A DNA stretch of 64,000 bases from Sciurus carolinensis (Eukaryota > Chordata > Mammalia > Rodentia > Sciuridae). How positions within the stretch are numbered: position 1 is the stretch's first letter; each line of letters begins with the position of its first letter. The stretch is from NCBI RefSeq assembly GCF_902686445.1, contig NC_062224.1:47987156-48051155 (forward strand). Reading direction: 5' to 3'. Position numbers and translations under genes: made by a program. The notes under the pieces were generated by a model. That model saw only the letters and a program-made list of their open reading frames with translations. It was not told the origin of the DNA and did no database searches. Below are positions 58,607 through 64,000 of the stretch, piece by piece.

Positions 58607-60479
58607 ATTCATGTTTTCTGTTTTCTGTTTCTCACAGAAAAGCTTTAAAGATTTTTTTCATGGACACTATTCATGTATTCTTAACTCTGTTGCTATAGTA
58701 AATTAAATCCCTACTTCTACTTTAAAAAGCTATTGCTTATTTGCAGTAATTATAATTAGCCCTATAATTGAACTTTTAATAGTTACTATTTTCCAAGAGA
58801 CATCACTGAAAAGAATCATAATTTTCTTCCTTCCCCTCATTTATGGTTCACTTCATTTTCCTGATTGCATTGGTTAGTATTTCCCAGTATATTGAAAATA
58901 ACAGTGGGAATAGTAGTTGTTCTTTCTTGCTCTTGCATTTTATGGGACAACTTCCAGTGTTTTGTCATTAAGCATGATAAAATGATAAGCCTCACATGAA
59001 TATCTTGTCCCCATTCTTCAAGCTTCAGTCCAAAATTTGTCATCGGGGACACTTAAATGATCTAAAGTCCCTCATCCCCATTCCTTTGTTAGTATCTAAA
59101 TTATTACCTTGTTTTATTTTCTTCATAGCAATAATTACAGGATTTATTGTATTACATATGGAAGCATAAATTATTTTGTTATGTTTACTTTTTTCTTTTG
59201 CCTTCACTTAAATAAAAGCTCCACTGGAACAAGAACCCTGTCTACCTAGTACATAGTATCTTTCTATTTCTTGGTCAATGAATATTGGATGGCCTATCTA
59301 GGAAAGAAAAATGAATGCATTCATAGCATCTTTTCACTGCCTTCCATTTTAATATTAGTTCAACATTGCCATATTTTACTACACTTTCATAACACATTCC
59401 CCCTAGTTTGGATATTTAAATTGCTTCAATATCACTAAGGGTGCTATTATATTCAAGGTCTCACAAGTGCAATAATAGCCTAACTTTGTGGACCTTGCTT
59501 CATTCTCTTTTGTCAAGAGTTGTTGCTCAAACTGGCATACTCTGTCCTCCCTTGTTCTACTAGTGGAGTCAAGGTGTGCTCAAACAGGCTATTTGCCTGT
59601 TTGTTTTCATTCTTTTCCCTTCTCAGCATGGCAGGAAACCTCCCAATGTGTCCAGGTAGTCTTGCCAACATGGGCACTTGCTGAAGACTAGAGAGGAAGG
59701 GCAAGGCCTGGAATTCCCCCTCTTGGCTTCTGCGGGGATCGTGCTCAGTGCATTGTCTTTTCCTCAGATTGAGAACTCCATACACCATCCCTCAGTCCAT
59801 AGTCCAGTTCTGTGCTTTGTAATTTCCTTCGGTCAGGCCTGTTGTTTCTATCCACCAGTAGCTTCAAACTCCCTCATATCTCCTTTTGAAATACCCATGG
59901 GGACTTCCATTTTCTGACTGAACCCTGACTCAGAGGTGATTAGATGTGTTAAACTAGTTAAAAGAAGCACTTAACTATACCCCGAATTTTCTATCCTCTT
60001 TTCTCTATGGACATAACTTTTGATTACAGGATTGTGTACTTTTCATTTTGATTGTGTAGTAGTATTCTGGCTCTTTAAAAATGGAGGAATATTCCTTCTG
60101 CAATCTCATTATCAGTATTTTTCATGTGACAGTTGTCATTTATGTGTACATACAAGGGTTTCATACACTGTTCAATGGTTATCGTTGTACCCATCTCAAA
60201 GGCAGGGAATTTTCACTTCTCACTGGCCAATTTACTCCTGAAATGTGTTCACAGGCAGCTTTTTATTGTTACTGGTTCAGAGGATTACTCTTGATCTCAT
60301 CACATTTCATAATGGAAATAATTAAGAAAGGTTTTGGTCTTGTCAACCAATAGTTAAGTGTAATCATTTTTATTAAAAAAGGTATTTTGCTGTTCGTTCC
60401 TTGTCACAAGGCCCCAAATCAAAACAAAAACCTTCAATTTTTAAAATTTTAATCCAGGTTTTATCCAAAGCCCTTTAAT
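58607..60479. other. Unannotated AT-rich stretch
   Basis: I see no supportable gene, RNA or strong repeat. Overlapping 60-90 codon frames have no family resemblance. Confidence 0.4.
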
Positions 60480-61130
60480 ATTTGTGATTTACTCAACAAA
60501 TATTTATAGAACACTTACTACATTTCAGGAACTGTTGTTTTAGAGAAAACCTAGAGTGAAGAAGTGATGGAAGGTGCTCTTTTAGATGAACAATGAGGAT
60601 AGGCCTCTTAACAAGACAATAAGTGGGTAGAAATTTAAAATTTCTAAAATAGAACTTTTAAGGGAGAGAAAATGCTAACAGCTGGAGGGACTACAAGAAG
60701 TAAGGCAAAAATTAGGGTGGGGGGGAGGGGCCTGAGCCAGGAACATGGTAATATTTCCAAGGCTTGAACATGAAAGCCATGGTAGGTGCTTTCAGTCTTG
60801 CCCTGAACCTGAAGTCATTTAGGATTATGAACAGAATGACACAGGTGGTTTACATTTCACTTAGGCAGCTGCCATGGAGAACTGACCCTGCACGTGCAAG
60901 GATAGGTGGGGGTGAAAGCCTGGGATTTTAAGAGTAGAAGCAGAAAGGTTAGGTTGTAGCCATGGTTTTCTGCAAGATGACTGGATTGGACTATAGTGGT
61001 AAATATTGTAGTGAAGAACTCTTAGATCTGAATATTTCTGAAGGCAGCTGGCAGATGGATTAAATGTGGGGTGTTGGAAAAACTGACTTGAGTCTTTAAC
61101 TGGGGGAATGATGGTTATCAATTACTGGAA
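60480..61130 (-). mobile_element. Ancient mammal-wide repeat, same family as 54640-54990
   Basis: ACAAATATTTATAGAACACT, TACTACATTTCAGGAACTG, then GAACAGAATGACACAGGTG, TGGATTGGACTATAGTGGT and GGAATGATGGTTATC follow the same repeat consensus over a longer span, heavily decayed. Confidence 0.5.
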
Positions 61131-61407
61131 ATGGGAACACTAGAGAACAAAGCCTGAAATACCAATCATGAGTTTTTAAGAGAACCTGCCTACTACTGTA
61201 AAATATCTAAAAATGACCATTTCTGTGAATGAAGGTCAGGGTTCATCAGGGTGTAACTGACATACAAATGGGATTTTTACAGACAAACCTGGATGAGATC
61301 ACCCAGACAGACTACTTTAGGGCACTCACAAAGTTCAAGGCTCAATCAGGTACAGGGGCAAACAGCAAAACAAAACAGGATCACAAAATTAAGCCAAAAA
61401 AACTGTT

Positions 61408-61472
61408 TTTGTTGGTGTTGGAAAGCAAATCTGGGCCTCACACACATTAGGCAAGTGCTACTCCCCAGACCT
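61408..61472 (-). mobile_element. ID-type SINE, reverse, very degenerate
   Basis: GGTGTTGGAAAGCAAATCTG, then CACATTAGGCAAGTGCTACT and CCCCAGACCT resembles a decayed reverse ID. Confidence 0.5.
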
Positions 61473-61479
61473 CAGAATT

Positions 61480-64000
61480 TTCATTAAAATAATTAAGAAC
61501 TACTGAAATACAACTGTTAAAATTTAAGCATATCTAGTTCAAATTGCATTACACAAATGCAAATTTTGCATTGAGTTCCCAAACACAGTTCTGAAATAAC
61601 TGCACAATATAATCAAAACATATTTATTACTTTTTAGTGTCATTTTGTACACTTCCGTACAAATACAAGAATATAGGCATATTTACAGGTATTGAAAAGA
61701 AATCTGTATATTCAAACCCAACATCTAAATACAGTAGCTTTAAGTCCTGAACTACAGGAGTCTGGTATGCACTGAATTTACGGTCTGCTCTTCACTCTCC
61801 CCTTTAAAGTAGTCCCTTTAAAGCTAAGGTGTTTAAACAACATGAAATTTTTGAAATGGGGTAACAACTCTTTACAAGATTTTAAGTGATTCCCTTGTAA
61901 TATTTTACAAGCATAAAATATATATAACTAGAAGAAAAAGTCACTCGGGCTATTAAAAGAAGCATGATGTCTTGAAAAAAATGGTGGCATATGGAGTTCA
62001 GTGTACTTAAAATTTGAAATTATAGTCCAAGTTTTAAAATCAAAGGTTAAAGAAAAATGGTGGAAGTTGGTTCTTCAGGGGAAAGACTAACAGGCCCACC
62101 ATCACAAAATTCAATTGCAGTCCTTAAGGTTTGAATATTGACTACTTGTCTTTTAAAAGTGTGGGGGCGGGGGAACCCCTAAGGTTACCTAGAGCTATTC
62201 AGTATTCTTATTTTCATATTATCCAATCCCAAGGAAGGTATGAGTTCAAATCCATGACAACAAACCAACTAGATATTGAATATTCCAGAGTATTGTGCCT
62301 ATTCTAGTGGATATTTCCTAGTTACCTCAAGTAGGTTAGGAGCTGGACATCATGTCTGTATTAAAGTGCAATATTTAAAATAATTTACTACAGAATCTTA
62401 AGTGGATCAAATATTATAAAAATATTTCCACAAGAAAAATTTTGTTTAAAAGGTTACCACTAAGAAATTTCAAATTAGGCATCTTGTCCTGAATATGTGA
62501 CTAAGGATATAAGCAACTTTTAGAACAAAGGGACAGATTGACAAATTATTTGAAAACCAAATTCAAAGTCACCTAAACCAGGAGTCAAGTTGCCATCTGA
62601 TCAGGAAACATTTGCCTATTACATTACACATTGCTTACTTTTCCCCCCCCCAGAAAAGATACAGTAAGAGTTCTAGCTTAACACGGCTCTTCAGGGTTTC
62701 ATTTACATGCACTAATGAAGTTCAGCAAATGGTAACAATCTCACAGATATGAACATTTCATGACAATATGATTCATGACATTTATCTTTTCTTACATTTA
62801 AAAGTATTGTTACAAGAAAAAAAATCAGCTTCCAGTATAAGATTTTAATTCCTCTCAATAACACTGGAACATTTTTGTGTATTTCAGAAAATAAACAATA
62901 CTATTGCTTACATTTTACTTTTATATTTAATGAAAAATTTGAATGTTCATTTCTATAGTCTAAATATGATTAAAGCACAAGAGCAATTTTGAAAATTTAG
63001 TATCTCAGAAAGTAATAACATTGATGTTGATGTAAAACATCAAAAATAAGCCCTTGGTGCTGGCAGTTCTGGAAGCACATATCTGCCTCAACAACAAAAA
63101 CCCTCTAAGATGTTAAAAATTTTTAAGTTGAAAGGTTTTTCTGCATACAGAAACTCTTGTCACTTGATACAATACTGGCAGTGTCATGCTAAGGCCATGT
63201 GACTAATATTTTTAGCAAGAAAAAAAAGCCAAGGTAATTTTATAGTAGCAATAGTTTCTTTTTTTATTTTAATATACTTTAGGAAACAATATACAAAGCT
63301 GAGCTTTCCCACCATTTCCAGATAACAGCAGGAAGCTCCAATTACACAAATTTAGCGTTTTGTGATGGCTAAGAACAGCAGTCAGCACCAGACTTGAACA
63401 GTTAGCTACAACACAAACATCCTTCAAAATGAAATGTCATAATAGCAAGACAGGTAAACTAGGGTTTAACAAAAGACAACCACTGGGAAAGTGACAATCA
63501 TTCTTGTTGAATTTCATATTTCATTAAATATCTTTATTCACAATTTGTTAATGTTTTAAACAAAACCTCCCATAAGGAATTATTTCAATTAAGTATAAAT
63601 ATTCAACAAGAATAGTTCTGATAAAGAATTCCCAAGTAGTTCAAATTCTAATATGCATTGACCGAAGGAAAAGAAAAATAACAATTTTTTGTTTGTTTCA
63701 ACATGTTTATTACAACAGATACAATTCACATCTGACTAGCTTTGTTTCCTCTTTCCCCTCCCACAACCATGTTCATTGGGCCATTTCTTATATTTGAGCA
63801 ATCAATGTACTTTCAGCACACATGCCCAGCAGTACTTTTAAGTCCATTCTTACAGGGTGCAAAATGGATTTCAATAATTTATACAAACAAGTGGGTTATG
63901 CTCAATCACTGCAATTTTAAGCTACTGTACACAGGAATGAAAAGGTTATAGAAAAGTGCCATAGCAACAGTGCCTTAAGTAAGGAGAAAAAGAGGAGCCT
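61480..64000 (-). other. Possible 3' UTR of an unidentified minus-strand gene
   Basis: This 2.5-kb stretch is unique-looking, AT-rich and free of recognisable transposons, unlike the rest of the window. On the minus strand, AATAAA signals are present at about 61622-61627, 63532-63537 and 63706-63711, each a plausible alternative end. No coding sequence is seen, and the stop codon would lie beyond the right edge. I cannot name a gene. It could instead be ordinary intergenic DNA. Confidence 0.35.

Overview
This window is nuclear DNA from a placental mammal, most likely a squirrel-family rodent (ground squirrel, marmot or relative). It is AT-rich, has no long intact cellular reading frame, and is packed with mammalian retroelements. 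The strongest lineage clue is the SINE set: tRNA-Ala-derived ID elements, 7SL-derived B1 monomers, and B1 fused to ID (B1-dID type), which is characteristic of sciurid-type rodents. The species call is an inference.

Layout. 1-6162 is an old class III (ERVL-like) provirus whose 5' end lies outside the window; a solo ERVK LTR with a perfect 6-bp target duplication sits inside it. 6163-16880 holds a reverse-oriented MaLR LTR, a reverse L1 fragment with a perfect 16-bp duplication, an ancient sense L1 peppered with SINEs, MIR and L2 relics, and a polypyrimidine microsatellite. 16881-27065 is two closely related L1 copies, a 5'-truncated one followed by a full-length one, inserted at the same target site. 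28553-33976 is the most unusual item: relics of a large multidomain polyketide synthase (PKS) gene in the order KS-AT-DH-linker/pseudo-KR-ER-KR, with two intron acceptor sites still visible, many stops and frameshifts, and a MaLR LTR inserted inside a ketosynthase catalytic motif. 34406-35682 contains a 235-bp near-perfect inverted repeat with an 807-bp spacer. 35884-44350 is a processed HNRNPH2 pseudogene split by an older full-length L1 (37540-43841). 45562-52486 is an ERVK provirus of the IAP-like, tRNA-Phe-primed kind, with 98% similar LTRs but a broken interior that includes env remnants. 52493-61480 is ordinary old-repeat sequence. 61480-64000 looks like unique AT-rich sequence and may be the 3' UTR of a minus-strand gene beyond the right edge; this is weakly supported.

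No gene here appears able to make its original product. The biological story is nested insertions that give relative ages: LTR into PKS, L1 into HNRNPH2 retrocopy, solo LTR into ERVL, L1 beside L1. The PKS relic is the candidate for a little-described system: a vertebrate-type PKS lost by pseudogenisation in this lineage. All family calls were made by reading translations and repeat ends by eye; no alignment or search was run.
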